Shown piece after piece: positions 55,072 through 64,000 of a stretch of DNA of 64,000 bases (position 1 is the first letter of the stretch; every line of letters starts with the position of its first letter). This DNA comes from Prauserella muralis (GTDB lineage Bacteria > Actinomycetota > Actinomycetes > Mycobacteriales > Pseudonocardiaceae). Under the pieces are notes generated by a model. That model saw nothing but the letters and a program-made list of their open reading frames with translations. It was not told the origin of the DNA and did not search any database. Both the position numbers and the translations under genes were made by a program. The stretch spans positions 1-64,000 of the forward strand of contig NZ_MASW01000002.1 of the NCBI RefSeq assembly GCF_003202285.1, in the 5' to 3' direction.

Positions 55072-56103
55072 ATGTCCACAAGGGACTGGGTCCTGCACGT
55101 CGATCTCGACCAGTTCATCGCCGCGGTCGAGATCGCGCGACACCCCGAGCTGCGCGGCAAGCCGGTGGTCGTCGGAGGCCAGGGCGACCCGACCCAGCGC
55201 GCGGTGGTGGCCACCGCCTCCTACGAGGCGCGCGAGTTCGGCGTGCACTCGGGAATGCCGTTGCGGACGGCGGCCAAGCGCTGCCCGGACGCGGTGTTCC
55301 TGCCCTCCGACCCGCCCGCCTACGAGGCCGTGTCGGAGCGGGTCATGGCCACGTTGCGAGAGCTCGGCCTCGTCGTCGAGGTGATGGGCTGGGACGAGGC
55401 GTTCGTCGCGGCGCCGGTGGCCGACCCGGAGGCGCTCGCCGCCGACATCCAGCGCGCGGTGACCGCCGAGACCGGCCTGTCCTGCTCGGTGGGCATCGGC
55501 GACAACAAGGCCCGCGCCAAGATCGCCACCGGGTTCGCCAAACCGGCCGGGATCTACCGGCTCACCAGCCGGAACTGGACCGAGGTGATGGCCCACCGGC
55601 CACCGGACGCCCTGTGGGGCATCGGTGCGAAGACCACCAGGAAGCTCGCCGAGGCGGGGATCACCACCGTCGCTGGGCTGGCCGCCGCCGATCCGGCCGA
55701 CCTCGCCGCGCGGTTCGGCCCGACGATGGGCCCCTACTTCCGCATCCTGGCCCACGGCGCGGGGGACAGGGAGGTCACCGCGACGCCGTACGTGCCGCGC
55801 TCGCGCAGCAGGGAGACGACGTTCCAGCGCAACCTCACCGACGCGGCCGCGCTCGCCGAGCAGGTCACGCTGCTGGCCCGGCGTGTGGCCGACGACGTGG
55901 TCGCCGAGGGAAGGCCTGCGGTGCGGGTCGGGGTCAAGGTGCGGTTCGCGCCGTTTCTGACGCAGACGCGAAGCATTACCCTGGAGAGTCCGACCAGCGA
56001 GGCGGCCGCCCTCGAGCGGGCGGCACTGACCGTGCTCGGGAAGTTCGAGCTCGGCAGGCCCGTCCGGCTGCTCGGCGTCAAGGCCGAGTTCGAGCGCACG
56101 TGA
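55072..56103 (+). CDS. dinB: Y-family DNA polymerase IV
   Basis: A 343-residue protein from ATG 55072. Motifs: VLHVDLDQFIAAVEIARHPE with the first metal-binding Asp and a Phe steric gate, SYEAREFGVHSGMPLRTAAK, VEVMGWDEAFVAAP with the catalytic Asp-Glu, CSVGIGDNKARAKIATGFAK, and a helix-hairpin-helix in LWGIGAKTTRKLAEAGITTV. The little-finger domain ends the protein (VKVRFAPFLTQTRSITLESP). It bypasses damaged bases. No clear C-terminal clamp peptide is visible. The start is supported by AUG spacing, though the ribosome site is weak. Confidence 0.9.
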   Translation: MSTRDWVLHVDLDQFIAAVEIARHPELRGKPVVVGGQGDPTQRAVVATASYEAREFGVHSGMPLRTAAKRCPDAVFLPSDPPAYEAVSERVMATLRELGLVVEVMGWDEAFVAAPVADPEALAADIQRAVTAETGLSCSVGIGDNKARAKIATGFAKPAGIYRLTSRNWTEVMAHRPPDALWGIGAKTTRKLAEAGITTVAGLAAADPADLAARFGPTMGPYFRILAHGAGDREVTATPYVPRSRSRETTFQRNLTDAAALAEQVTLLARRVADDVVAEGRPAVRVGVKVRFAPFLTQTRSITLESPTSEAAALERAALTVLGKFELGRPVRLLGVKAEFERT

Positions 56104-56293
56104 CCGGGGTCACAGTCGCGACCGATTCGTGACCCGCCGCGCGCGACGCGGGTGGTGAAGCACGCGACGAAATGTCGTGCGCGCCGGATACTCTGCACTA
56201 CGGTGGTGCGCTGGCCGGACGGCGGGACATCCCGCGCCCCGCACCCCGCGACGATCACGATCTGGCGACCTGGATCTGGGAGAGAGCGACCCT

Positions 56294-58351
56294 GTGACTG
56301 CTTCTGCTGAGACCCTCTACGGGGCTGACGACCTGACCCACCTCGAGGGTCTGGAAGCGGTCCGGAAGCGGCCCGGCATGTACATCGGGTCCACGGACAG
56401 CCGCGGCGTCAACCACCTCTTCACCGAGATCGTCGACAACTCGACGGACGAGGGCGTCGCGGGCCATGCGAGCCGGGTCGTGGTCACCCTGCACGCCGAC
56501 GGCAGCGTGGAGGTCGAGGACGACGGGCGCGGCATCCCCACCGGCGTGCACGCCAAGTCCGGCCTCTCCGGCGTCGAACTGGTGCTGACCAGGCTGCACG
56601 CGGGCGGCAAGTTCGGCGGCTCCGGATACAAGGCCTCCGGTGGTCTGCACGGCGTGGGCGCCTCGGCGGTCAACGCGCTGTCGCTGCGGCTCGACGTCAC
56701 CGTCAAGCGCGCGGGCAAGGTGCACGAGATGTCCTTCGCCCGCGGGGTGCCCGGCGTGTTCGACGGCCCGGGACCGAAGGCCAGGTTCACGCGGCAGTCC
56801 GGGCTCCGCGTCGTCCGCAAGATGAAGCGCGGGGAGTCCACGGGCACCACCATCCGGTACTGGCACGACGCCCGCTACTTCGAGAAGGGCGCGGAGCTGG
56901 GCATCGAGGCGGTGCGGGAGAAGCTGCGCAACACCGCGTTCCTCGTGCCCGGTGTCACCTACGTGCTGCGCGCCGCCACCGAAGGCGCCATCAACGAGGA
57001 GACGTTCCACTATCCCAACGGGCTCGTCGACATGGTCGACTTCCTCGCCCCCGCGGGCGACCGCGCCGTGTGCGACACGCTCGTCATCACCGGCGAGGGC
57101 ACCTACAAGGAGAACGCCGCGGACGAGAACGGCGTCATGCAGTCCAATGTGGAGCGCAAGGCCGAGGTCGAGGTGGCGCTGCGGTGGGGCACCGGGTACG
57201 AGCGCACCGTCGAGTGCTTCACCAACACCATCCGCAACGTGCACGGCGGCACGCACCGCAGGGGATTCGACCGCGCGCTGCTGCGGTCGCTGCAGGACGC
57301 GATCTCCAAGACACGCGGCCTGCTCAAGCCCAAGGAGGACCTGCCCACTGTGGACGATGTCCAGGAGGGCATGACCGCGGTCATCCACGTGCGGATCCCC
57401 GAGCCGCAGTTCACCTCGCAGACCAAGGACGAGCTGTCCACGGCGGGCATCACCAAGGTCATCCAGGGAATCGTCGAGAAGCAGGTCAAGGCCTGGACCG
57501 AGCACCGCAAGACCAAGGCGCAGGCCAAGACCGTGCTGCAGAAGGTGGTCGACGCCTCCCGCGTGCGGATCGCACAGAAGCAGCAGAAGGACGCGGCTCG
57601 GCGCAAGACGGCGCTGGAGGGCGCCGCGATGCCCGCGAAGCTCGTGGACTGCCGCACCACCGGGGTGTCGCGCAGCGAGCTGTTCCTCGTGGAGGGCGAC
57701 AGCGCGCTCGGCTCCGCGCGCCAGGCGCGGGTGTCGGAGTACCAGGCGCTGCTGCCGCTGCGCGGCAAGATCCTCAACGTGCAGAAGGCGGGCCTCGGTG
57801 ACGCGCTGAAGAACGCCGAGATCGCCTCGATCGTGCAGGTGCTCGGCGCGGGCACGGGGCGCACGTTCGACATCTCCGCCATGCGCTACGGCCGCGTGAT
57901 CCTCATGGCCGACGCCGACGTCGACGGCTCGCACATCCGCACGCTGCTCATCACGCTGTTCGCGCGCTACATGCGCCCGGTGATCGAGGACGGCAGGCTC
58001 TACGCCGCCATGCCACCGCTGCACAAGGTCGTCACCAAGGGGCGCAAAGAGGAGACGCACTACACGTTCACCGAGCGGGAGATGCAGGCCAAGGTCGCCG
58101 AACTGGAGAAGGCGGGCAAGACGATCAAGAAGCCCGTGCCCCGGTTCAAGGGCCTCGGCGAGATGAACGCCGACGAGCTGTGGGAGACCACGATGAACCC
58201 GGCGACCCGCGCGGTGCGCCGCATCACCCTCGACGACGTCGACGCCGCGGAGGCCGCTCTCGAGCTGCTGATGGGCGAGAAGGTCGAACCGCGCCGGAAC
58301 TGGCTGGTCTCCTCCGCCGCACGGGTGGACGAGGCCGCGATCGACATCTAG
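56294..58351 (+). CDS. parE: DNA topoisomerase IV/gyrase subunit B
   Basis: A 685-residue protein from GTG 56294 (GGGAGAGAG upstream). The GHKL ATPase begins with LEGLEAVRKRPGMYIGSTDS and has FTEIVDNSTDEG, VEDDGRGIPTGVH and SGGLHGVGASAVNALS. The transducer follows, then the TOPRIM domain with ELFLVEGDSALGSARQARVS near residue 460 and VILMADADVDGSHIRTLLI near 535. With the subunit A gene 16 bases downstream it forms a second type II topoisomerase. Annotation as gyrB2 or parE cannot be settled by sequence alone. Confidence 0.93.
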   Translation: MTASAETLYGADDLTHLEGLEAVRKRPGMYIGSTDSRGVNHLFTEIVDNSTDEGVAGHASRVVVTLHADGSVEVEDDGRGIPTGVHAKSGLSGVELVLTRLHAGGKFGGSGYKASGGLHGVGASAVNALSLRLDVTVKRAGKVHEMSFARGVPGVFDGPGPKARFTRQSGLRVVRKMKRGESTGTTIRYWHDARYFEKGAELGIEAVREKLRNTAFLVPGVTYVLRAATEGAINEETFHYPNGLVDMVDFLAPAGDRAVCDTLVITGEGTYKENAADENGVMQSNVERKAEVEVALRWGTGYERTVECFTNTIRNVHGGTHRRGFDRALLRSLQDAISKTRGLLKPKEDLPTVDDVQEGMTAVIHVRIPEPQFTSQTKDELSTAGITKVIQGIVEKQVKAWTEHRKTKAQAKTVLQKVVDASRVRIAQKQQKDAARRKTALEGAAMPAKLVDCRTTGVSRSELFLVEGDSALGSARQARVSEYQALLPLRGKILNVQKAGLGDALKNAEIASIVQVLGAGTGRTFDISAMRYGRVILMADADVDGSHIRTLLITLFARYMRPVIEDGRLYAAMPPLHKVVTKGRKEETHYTFTEREMQAKVAELEKAGKTIKKPVPRFKGLGEMNADELWETTMNPATRAVRRITLDDVDAAEAALELLMGEKVEPRRNWLVSSAARVDEAAIDI

Positions 58352-58367
58352 GAGCTAGCGACAAGCC

Positions 58368-61300
58368 ATGGCACGCCGCAAGAACACTGTCACGCGGGTC
58401 GATCCGGCCGCCTTCGACCAGGCCGGTGCCCAGGTCTTCGACAACTCGCTGAAGACCGAGATCGAGGACTCCTACCTGGAGTACGCCTACTCGGTCATCC
58501 ACTCGCGCGCCCTGCCCGACGCCCGCGACGGGCTCAAGCCCGTGCATCGCAGGATCCTGTTCTCGATGAACGAGAACGGCTACCGGCCCACGCACGCCTA
58601 CGTGAAGTCGTCGCGTGTGGTCGGTGACGTGATGGGCCGCTACCACCCGCACGGCGACACGGCGATCTACGATGCGATGGTCCGCCTGGCGCAGGACTTC
58701 TCGATGAACGTGCCGCTGGTGGACGGGCACGGAAACTTCGGAAGTCCCGACGATGGCCCGGCAGCGAGCCGGTACTGCGTTGTCGGGGACACCCGGATCC
58801 GCCTTGCCGACGGCTCCAGCCCCCGGATCGCCGATGTGGTCGACCTGCCGCCGGACTCCGAAGCCGATGCGGACTTCGAGGTACTGGACAAGGACGGCAA
58901 GGCCGTCCGGGTCGACAAGGTCTTCAACTCCGGCGTCCATCCCACGCTGCGGATCACGACGGAGTCCGGCTTCTCCCTGCGCGGTAGCGAGAACCACCTG
59001 GTGCTGTGTCTCGAGGCGCCCATGGGTGTGCCACTGTTCCAGTGGCGGAGGCTGGACGAGGTCAAGCCGGGCACGGTGGTGTGTGTGGCCCGCAATGCCT
59101 GGCTGCAGGTGGAGCCCACCGCGCGGGAGTACATGCTCGGCGTGCTGGCCGGAGCGTGGGTCACCGGAGGCTTCGCCAGCGAATCACGCGCAGGCTTCAC
59201 CAACACCGACGAGCACTTCTTCAACGAGGTGGTGCACGCGTACGACCAGATCGTCGGTGGCAAGCGATCTGTGTCGCGGCGGCACACCCGCCGGGACCAC
59301 AAGCTGGTCCACGAACTCGACATCCAGGACTGCGCCGGCGGGATGGACGCGCTCCGGGCGAGCCCTCTTGGCGAGTGCATCGGCTACTCCTCGGCCGAGA
59401 CGGTCGTTCCCGAGTTCGTGTGGGCGGGTGACACCGGCGTCAAGCGAGCGTTCCTGATGGCGGCGTTCGAGGGCGACGGCGGTTGCCGCGCAGCCGACGG
59501 TTCCGTCACCGTGCAGTACAGCACGTACAGCGAACGCCTGGCGGGGGAGATCCAGGAACTGCTCGCCGAGTTCGGTGTGATCGCGCGCCGCTGTCGCAAC
59601 CGGCGGCCGAGCGGTTCCGCGGAGTACCGGCTCGTCGTCTCGGGCCTGCGCAACGTCAAGGCCTTCGCCGAGCGCGTCGGTTTCCTGAAGACCAAGCAGG
59701 CGCATCTGCGCGAGCTGCTCAGCCGCTCGCCGCTGCGCGCGCCCCGGCTCAGCCAGGATCGCGTCCCCTTCGTCGCGGACTACGTCCGGAGCGCGCTGGA
59801 CTTCGACCGGTCCGGCAGCGGGCGAAAGTGGCTGACCACGCACAACGTCGACCGCGTCGAGCGCTGGGAGACGGAGCGACTGCACATCATCGACCACATC
59901 GCCGACTCCGAAGTCCTCGCCACGATCCTGCCGATCATGGACTCGGGCTACCGGTTCGAGGAGATCACGGAGGTCGAGGCGGCCGAACCCGCCGAGGTGT
60001 ACTCGGTGCGCGTGGACTCCGGCGACCACTCGTTCCTTGCCGGTGGATTCGTCAACCACAACACCGAGGCACGCATGTCGCCGGAGGCGATGCTGCTCGT
60101 CGGTGAGCTGGGCGAGGACACCGTCGACTTCCGGCCCAACTACGACGGCGAGCTGCTCGAACCCACCGTGCTCCCGGCGGCGTTTCCGAACCTGCTGGTC
60201 AACGGCACGTCCGGGATCGCCGTGGGCATGGCGACGAACATGATCCCGCACAACATGGGCGAGGTCATCGCCGCCGCGCGCTGGCTCATCAACCACCCGA
60301 ACGCCTCGCTCGACAAGCTCATGGAGTTCGTGCCGGGGCCGGACCTGCCCACCGGCGGGCAACTGCTCGGCCTGGACGAGGTGCGCAAGGCCTACGAGAC
60401 CGGGCGCGGCGTGGTGCGCATGCGCGCCACGGTCGAGACGGGTCCGATCGAGGGCAGCAGGCGGCAGGGCATCACGGTCACCGAGCTGCCGTACGGCGTC
60501 GGGCCCGAGAAGGTGATCGAGCGGATCACCGACGAGGTGAACAAGTCCAAGCGGCTCACCGGCATCGCCGACGTGAAGGACCTGACCGACCGGGAGAACG
60601 GCACCCGGCTCGTCATCGAGTGCAAGGTCGGCGTCAACCCGCAGGCCCTGCTCGCCGACCTCTACCGGCTGACGCCGCTGGAGCAGTCGTTCGGCATCAA
60701 CAACCTCGTGCTCGTGGACGGGCAGCCGCAGACGCTGGGGCTCAAGCAGCTGCTCGACGTCTTTCTCGCCCACCGCTACGAGGTCGTCACCCGCCGGACC
60801 CGGTACCGGCGGCGCAAGCGCGAGGAGCGCCTGCACCTGGTGGAGGGCCTGCTGAAGGCGCTGCTGGACATCGACAAGGTGATCCGGCTCATCCGGCAGA
60901 GCGAGAACGCGCAGGCCGCCAAGGACGGCCTGATGACGCGGTTCAAGCTCTCCGACATCCAGGCCACCTACATCCTTGACACGCCACTGCGCAGGCTCAC
61001 CAAGTACGACCGCATCGAGCTGGAGGCCGAGCAGGACCGGCTGCGCGAGGAGATCGCGGAGCTGTCCAGGATCCTCGACGACGAGCGCGAGCTGAAGAAG
61101 GTCGTCTCGCAGGAACTGGCCAAGATCGCCAAGGACTTCCCGACCGAGCGCCGCACCGCGCTGATCGACGGCGACCTCAAGGAGGTGCTGGCCGCCTCGA
61201 AGCCCGCGGGGCCGCTGGAGGTCGCCGACGACCCGTGCCAGGTGATCCTGTCGGCCACCGGACTCGTCGCCAGGACCGCCGCCGAGTCGGAGGAGGTCAC

Positions 61301-62138
61301 CGAAGGCAGACGGCGCAGCGGGCGGGCCAAGCACGACGCGGTCTCCGCGATGGTGCACACCACCGCGCGAGGGCAGATCCTGCTGGTCACGAACACCGGT
61401 CGGGCGTTCAAGGTCGATGTGCTGCCACTGCCCGTGCTGCCCGACCGGGTGGGCACCGTGTCGCTGCGCGGCGGCATGGCCGCCCGGGAACTCGTGCCGC
61501 TGGACAAGGGCGAGCGGGTGGTCGGCATCGCTCCGCTCGGTGAGCAGGCCGAGGGCTCGCCAGGGCTCGCCCTGGGCACCCGGCGGGGCGTGGTGAAGGT
61601 GTGCTCGCCGGACTGGCCGGTGCGCTCCGACGAGTTCGACGTCATCTCCCTCAAGGACGGCGACGAGGTGGTCGGCGCCACGTGGCTGACCGACGGCGAG
61701 GAGACGCTGGCGTTCGTGTCCTCGCAGGCGGCGCTGCTGCGGTACCCGGCGTCGCTGGTGCGGCCGCAGGGCCTCAAGGGCGGCGGCATGGCGGGCATCA
61801 ACCTGCCCTCGGATGCGGAGGTGGTGTTCTTCGGCGCGGTGCGCACCGACGACGAGGAGCACGGCGAGCCGATGGTCGTCACCGCCACCGGCGCCAGCGT
61901 CAAGATGACGCCGTTCGCCGAGTACCCGGCGAAGGGCAGGGCGACGGCAGGTGTGCGCGCGCAGCGCTTCCTCAAGGGGGAGACGGCCTTGCGGGTGGCG
62001 TGGATCGGCCCGCGCCCGGCCGGGGCGACGAAGAACGGCGACGCCGTCGAACTGCCGGAGCCGGATCCGCGTCGTGACGGCTCCGGAGCCGCGCACCCCG
62101 GACCGGACGTCATCGGGCACCTGATCGAACGCGGCTGA
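58368..62138 (+). CDS. parC: DNA topoisomerase IV/gyrase subunit A, intein-containing precursor
   Basis: A 1,256-residue precursor from ATG 58368 (GGAGCTAGC upstream). N-extein residues 1-136 hold SVIHSRALPDARDGLKPVHR and end at AASRY, whose Tyr136 is the DNA-cleaving tyrosine. Residues 137-565 are an intein. The C-extein resumes TEARMSPEAMLLVGELGEDT and runs through the breakage-reunion domain, a coiled coil and a beta-pinwheel with ARGQILLVTNTGRAFKV. After splicing the enzyme has 827 residues, normal for the family. Without splicing the active site is interrupted, so activity depends on intein removal. It is operonic with the B subunit. Confidence 0.93.
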   Translation: MARRKNTVTRVDPAAFDQAGAQVFDNSLKTEIEDSYLEYAYSVIHSRALPDARDGLKPVHRRILFSMNENGYRPTHAYVKSSRVVGDVMGRYHPHGDTAIYDAMVRLAQDFSMNVPLVDGHGNFGSPDDGPAASRYCVVGDTRIRLADGSSPRIADVVDLPPDSEADADFEVLDKDGKAVRVDKVFNSGVHPTLRITTESGFSLRGSENHLVLCLEAPMGVPLFQWRRLDEVKPGTVVCVARNAWLQVEPTAREYMLGVLAGAWVTGGFASESRAGFTNTDEHFFNEVVHAYDQIVGGKRSVSRRHTRRDHKLVHELDIQDCAGGMDALRASPLGECIGYSSAETVVPEFVWAGDTGVKRAFLMAAFEGDGGCRAADGSVTVQYSTYSERLAGEIQELLAEFGVIARRCRNRRPSGSAEYRLVVSGLRNVKAFAERVGFLKTKQAHLRELLSRSPLRAPRLSQDRVPFVADYVRSALDFDRSGSGRKWLTTHNVDRVERWETERLHIIDHIADSEVLATILPIMDSGYRFEEITEVEAAEPAEVYSVRVDSGDHSFLAGGFVNHNTEARMSPEAMLLVGELGEDTVDFRPNYDGELLEPTVLPAAFPNLLVNGTSGIAVGMATNMIPHNMGEVIAAARWLINHPNASLDKLMEFVPGPDLPTGGQLLGLDEVRKAYETGRGVVRMRATVETGPIEGSRRQGITVTELPYGVGPEKVIERITDEVNKSKRLTGIADVKDLTDRENGTRLVIECKVGVNPQALLADLYRLTPLEQSFGINNLVLVDGQPQTLGLKQLLDVFLAHRYEVVTRRTRYRRRKREERLHLVEGLLKALLDIDKVIRLIRQSENAQAAKDGLMTRFKLSDIQATYILDTPLRRLTKYDRIELEAEQDRLREEIAELSRILDDERELKKVVSQELAKIAKDFPTERRTALIDGDLKEVLAASKPAGPLEVADDPCQVILSATGLVARTAAESEEVTEGRRRSGRAKHDAVSAMVHTTARGQILLVTNTGRAFKVDVLPLPVLPDRVGTVSLRGGMAARELVPLDKGERVVGIAPLGEQAEGSPGLALGTRRGVVKVCSPDWPVRSDEFDVISLKDGDEVVGATWLTDGEETLAFVSSQAALLRYPASLVRPQGLKGGGMAGINLPSDAEVVFFGAVRTDDEEHGEPMVVTATGASVKMTPFAEYPAKGRATAGVRAQRFLKGETALRVAWIGPRPAGATKNGDAVELPEPDPRRDGSGAAHPGPDVIGHLIERG
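58776..60062 (+). other. Intein with degenerate LAGLIDADG endonuclease
   Basis: 429 residues. Block A is CVVGDTRIRLADGSSPRIAD; block B is RGSENHLVLCLE, with Ser in place of the usual Thr of TxxH; blocks F and G are VYSVRVDSGDHSFLAGGFVN then HN, followed by Thr as +1 nucleophile. All splicing residues (Cys1, His-Asn end, Thr+1) are present. The homing part has VLAGAWVTGGFAS, where the acidic residue of LAGLIDADG is missing, and LMAAFEGDGGCRA, which retains it. Splicing is probably active and homing probably lost. The site equals that of the mycobacterial GyrA inteins. Confidence 0.92.
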
Positions 62139-62140
62139 CC

Positions 62141-62203
62141 CGCGAGTCCTGCGCTCAGGCCCGCGAGTTCTGCGCTCAGGCCCGCGAGTTCTGCGTTCGG
62201 GCA
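62141..62203. repeat. Three tandem 21-bp repeats after the topoisomerase gene
   Basis: Units at 62141-62161, 62162-62182 and 62183-62203. The first two differ at one base (CGCGAGT-C/T-CTGCGCTCAGGCC); the third has four changes. They fill the short gap between the convergent parC and YHS-gene ends. Confidence 0.85.
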
Positions 62204-62207
62204 GCCC

Positions 62208-62819
62208 TCAGGCGGCGTGTTCCTCGGTGAACACCTCGTGGCAGCCGTTGCTGCAGAAGGCGTAGGTGGTGCCGCCGTGCTCGGCGACGGCGGCCGCGTG
62301 CTGGTAGGGCACCCGCATGCCGCACACGGGGTCGTAGCCGGTGCCCGGCGGCAGGTCCGCGGGGACGGGCGCCCCGCGGACCGGCTCGGTGATGAGGCGG
62401 ACGAGATCGTTCGCCGTCATCGCCTTGCCGAACAGGCCCACCCCGCCGTCCGGGACACCGGTCACGTGGATCATCGCGCGCGGCGCGTCGTAGATCCCGG
62501 GGTCGCCGAGGACGTCGGCCAGCGTGGCGGTGAACGCTGTGACGACGTAGCCGCTCATCTCCTCACGCCAGCCCTCGGGCACGGCCACGCGGACGATGAC
62601 CTGGGCGCAGCCCTGCTCGGCGCGGCGCCCGGCGACGTACCAGTCGTCGGCCTCCCGGAACACGACGTGGTACAGCGCGCGGGCGGCCTCCAGCACCTCG
62701 GCGGGCGCGGCCGCGTCCTCGCCGGTGCCGGTCAGGTCGGCGACGAACCGGTGCCCGATGCGGTCCCGCTGCTCTCTGGTGAGCAGACCGCGGGGCGTGA
62801 GCACTTCGGCGAACAGCAT
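62208..62819 (-). CDS. Tautomerase-like protein with C-terminal YHS domain
   Basis: A 203-residue protein from ATG 62819. The N-terminal part (about 1-155) resembles the tautomerase/MIF-like proteins common in actinobacteria (AQVIVRVAVPEGWREEMSGY, IYDAPRAMIHVTGVPDGGVG). The C-terminus (about 160-203) is a YHS domain: YDPVCGMRVPYQHAAAVAEH then YAFCSNGCHEVF, with three metal-binding cysteines. YHS modules bind transition metals. The fusion suggests a metal-sensing or heme-linked role, not established. Confidence 0.78.
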   Translation of the reverse strand: MLFAEVLTPRGLLTREQRDRIGHRFVADLTGTGEDAAAPAEVLEAARALYHVVFREADDWYVAGRRAEQGCAQVIVRVAVPEGWREEMSGYVVTAFTATLADVLGDPGIYDAPRAMIHVTGVPDGGVGLFGKAMTANDLVRLITEPVRGAPVPADLPPGTGYDPVCGMRVPYQHAAAVAEHGGTTYAFCSNGCHEVFTEEHAA

Positions 62820-62997
62820 GTGAGCCTCCCTCTCGTCGGTTGACCCCGTCCAGCGTGCTCGCCGCGCCGCCCGGCGTCGTCGCACGCGGGAAGGCGTTGC
62901 CGCTGCTCCACTCGAGGCGGGTGCGGCGGGCACTACTTCGTGGGGAGTACGCCGGATGGGGAACGAAATCGGTGCGGTCCTGCTCTAGGGTGCGCTC

Positions 62998-64000
62998 ATG
63001 GCAACGGATCGCGGGCGTCGCGCGGCGCTGCTCGACGCCGCGCTCGCCGCAGGCGTGACCGGGCTGGCGCTCGCCGATGCCGTGCTCGGCTCCTCGGAAG
63101 CCGGTGTGCTGGGCTACGTGCTGCTGCTTGCCGGAACGCTCGCACTGGCCGCCCGCAGCCGCGCGCCGCGCGTGGTGCTCGCGGTGACGCTGCTGGCGGG
63201 ACTGGCCTACACCGCGCGGGTCGAGCCCGGTCCGATCGCGACGGTGCCGGTGCTGGTCGCCGTCTACACGGTGGTCAGCCTCGGACACCGCGCGCTCGGG
63301 CTCGGCGTGGCCGCGCCGCTGCTGGTGTTCGCCGTGGCGAGCAACCTCGCCGCCACCGAGGACGCGACGCCCGCTGGGCAGGCGATCCAGGAGGCGATCC
63401 TGCCGGTCGGCTGGTTCGTCGCGGGGTACGTCCTCGGAGAGGTGGCGCGGCACCGCAGGGCCTACGTCCGCCAGGCGGAGGAGCGGGCCGCGGAGGCCGA
63501 GCGCACGCGCGAGGAGGTCGCCCTGCGCAGGGCGAGCGAGGAGCGGCTGCGGATCGCCCGCGAACTGCACGACTCGCTCACCCACCAGATCTCGATCATC
63601 AAGGTGCAGGCGGGTGTCGCCGTGCACCTGGCCCGCAAACGCGGCGAGGACGTGTCGGAGGCACTGCTGGCCGTGCAGGAGGCCAGCCGCGAGGCCACCA
63701 GGGAGCTGCGGGCGACGCTGGAGGTGCTGCGCGACAGCGACGGGGAGGGGCCCGGCCACGGTCTCGCCCGGCTCGATGACCTGGTGGAGCGCGCGGGGGT
63801 GCCCGCGACCGTGACGGTCGACGGCCCCGAACGCACACTGCCCGCCGACGTCGACCGCGCGGCCTACCGGATCGTGCAGGAGGCACTCACCAACGTGGTC
63901 AGGCACGCGGGCGCCGCCACGGCATCGGTGCGCCTCGCCTACGGCGCCGACGCGCTGACGATCGTCGTCGAGGACGACGGCAGCGCCGCGCCGGGCAACG
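62998..64000 (+). CDS. Sensor histidine kinase (HisKA_3 type), cut by the window edge
   Basis: At least 334 residues from ATG 62998. Four to five membrane helices (about 10-140) make the sensor part, then a coiled segment (RQAEERAAEAERTREEVALR). The phospho-acceptor His is in RIARELHDSLTHQISIIKVQ near residue 190 and the ATPase N box in YRIVQEALTNVVRHAG near 295, with VVEDDGS following. This is the NarL/LuxR two-component type. The response regulator is expected beyond the window. Confidence 0.9.
   Translation, partial: MATDRGRRAALLDAALAAGVTGLALADAVLGSSEAGVLGYVLLLAGTLALAARSRAPRVVLAVTLLAGLAYTARVEPGPIATVPVLVAVYTVVSLGHRALGLGVAAPLLVFAVASNLAATEDATPAGQAIQEAILPVGWFVAGYVLGEVARHRRAYVRQAEERAAEAERTREEVALRRASEERLRIARELHDSLTHQISIIKVQAGVAVHLARKRGEDVSEALLAVQEASREATRELRATLEVLRDSDGEGPGHGLARLDDLVERAGVPATVTVDGPERTLPADVDRAAYRIVQEALTNVVRHAGAATASVRLAYGADALTIVVEDDGSAAPGN

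Noticed and set aside
62141-62203. A small CRISPR array
   Set aside because: The units are directly adjacent with no spacers, and no cas genes are present anywhere in the window.

Overview
The window is high-GC DNA with actinobacterial hallmarks: WhiB, ANTAR regulators, SARP/AfsR, DUF2637 and many GTG starts. The mix suggests a member of the Pseudonocardiaceae; that placement is inference from gene content, not a measured phylogeny.

Bases 1-21,000 form a patchwork accessory region. An IS21-family element (1-2009) interrupts a tyrosine-recombinase gene. A decayed IS3-family element (2331-3661) truncates a TauE/SafE transporter. Then follow an intact MMPL exporter, a frameshifted Ni/Co transporter, DUF2892 and GtrA membrane proteins, and a ChrB (chromate resistance) fragment. 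A disulfide-chemistry block (9711-14683) holds ccdA, a DsbA-like protein, a CPVC membrane protein, a BlaR1/BlaI pair and a beta-propeller lipoprotein. It carries two copies of one operator, CTACTAT-N5-ATAGTAG. A sulfur block (14883-18964) has two CsoR-family repressors that lack the copper-binding His and so look CstR-like (persulfide sensing), wrecked SulP and Mrp genes, a cysteine dioxygenase and a 54-residue Cys-rich protein. TACCC-N4-GGGTA operators sit at tauE, at this block and at a distant persulfide dioxygenase-rhodanese gene (49710-51047), which points to one persulfide regulon. Remnants of an integrative element (DUF2637 protein with a nonsense codon, HTH protein) end the region near 20.9 kb.

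Bases 21,000-41,500 hold small regulated modules: a sugar dehydrogenase lipoprotein; an SDR with a divergent TetR; a TetR next to an amidohydrolase/decarboxylase; a DUF1326/DUF2182 pair; a DrrAB-type exporter beside a large SARP-NB-ARC regulator; a flavin monooxygenase with a divergent TetR and twin palindromes; a phytoene-desaturase-like enzyme next to a frameshifted CarH/LitR-like MerR gene; divergent GAF-ANTAR proteins; and a CheB-like esterase. An IS4-family element (41674-43180) has jumped into one copy of a 53-bp palindromic repeat found three times in the window.

Bases 43,000-64,000 look more like stable chromosome: PhoD phosphatase, an XRE regulator coupled to a glycosyltransferase/beta-helix fusion, the persulfide dioxygenase, an EamA-like transporter, a methyltransferase, WhiB, RNase Z, a CBS protein, DNA polymerase IV, and a second type II topoisomerase pair (parE-parC). 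The ParC/GyrA subunit carries a 429-residue intein exactly after its catalytic tyrosine. The window ends in a tautomerase-YHS protein and a truncated histidine kinase.

The most rewarding leads are the two operator-defined regulons (CstR-like and BlaI-like), the XRE/GT-beta-helix locus, the intein, and the concentration of single-base frameshifts between 2.3 and 17.6 kb, which could be real decay or base-calling errors.
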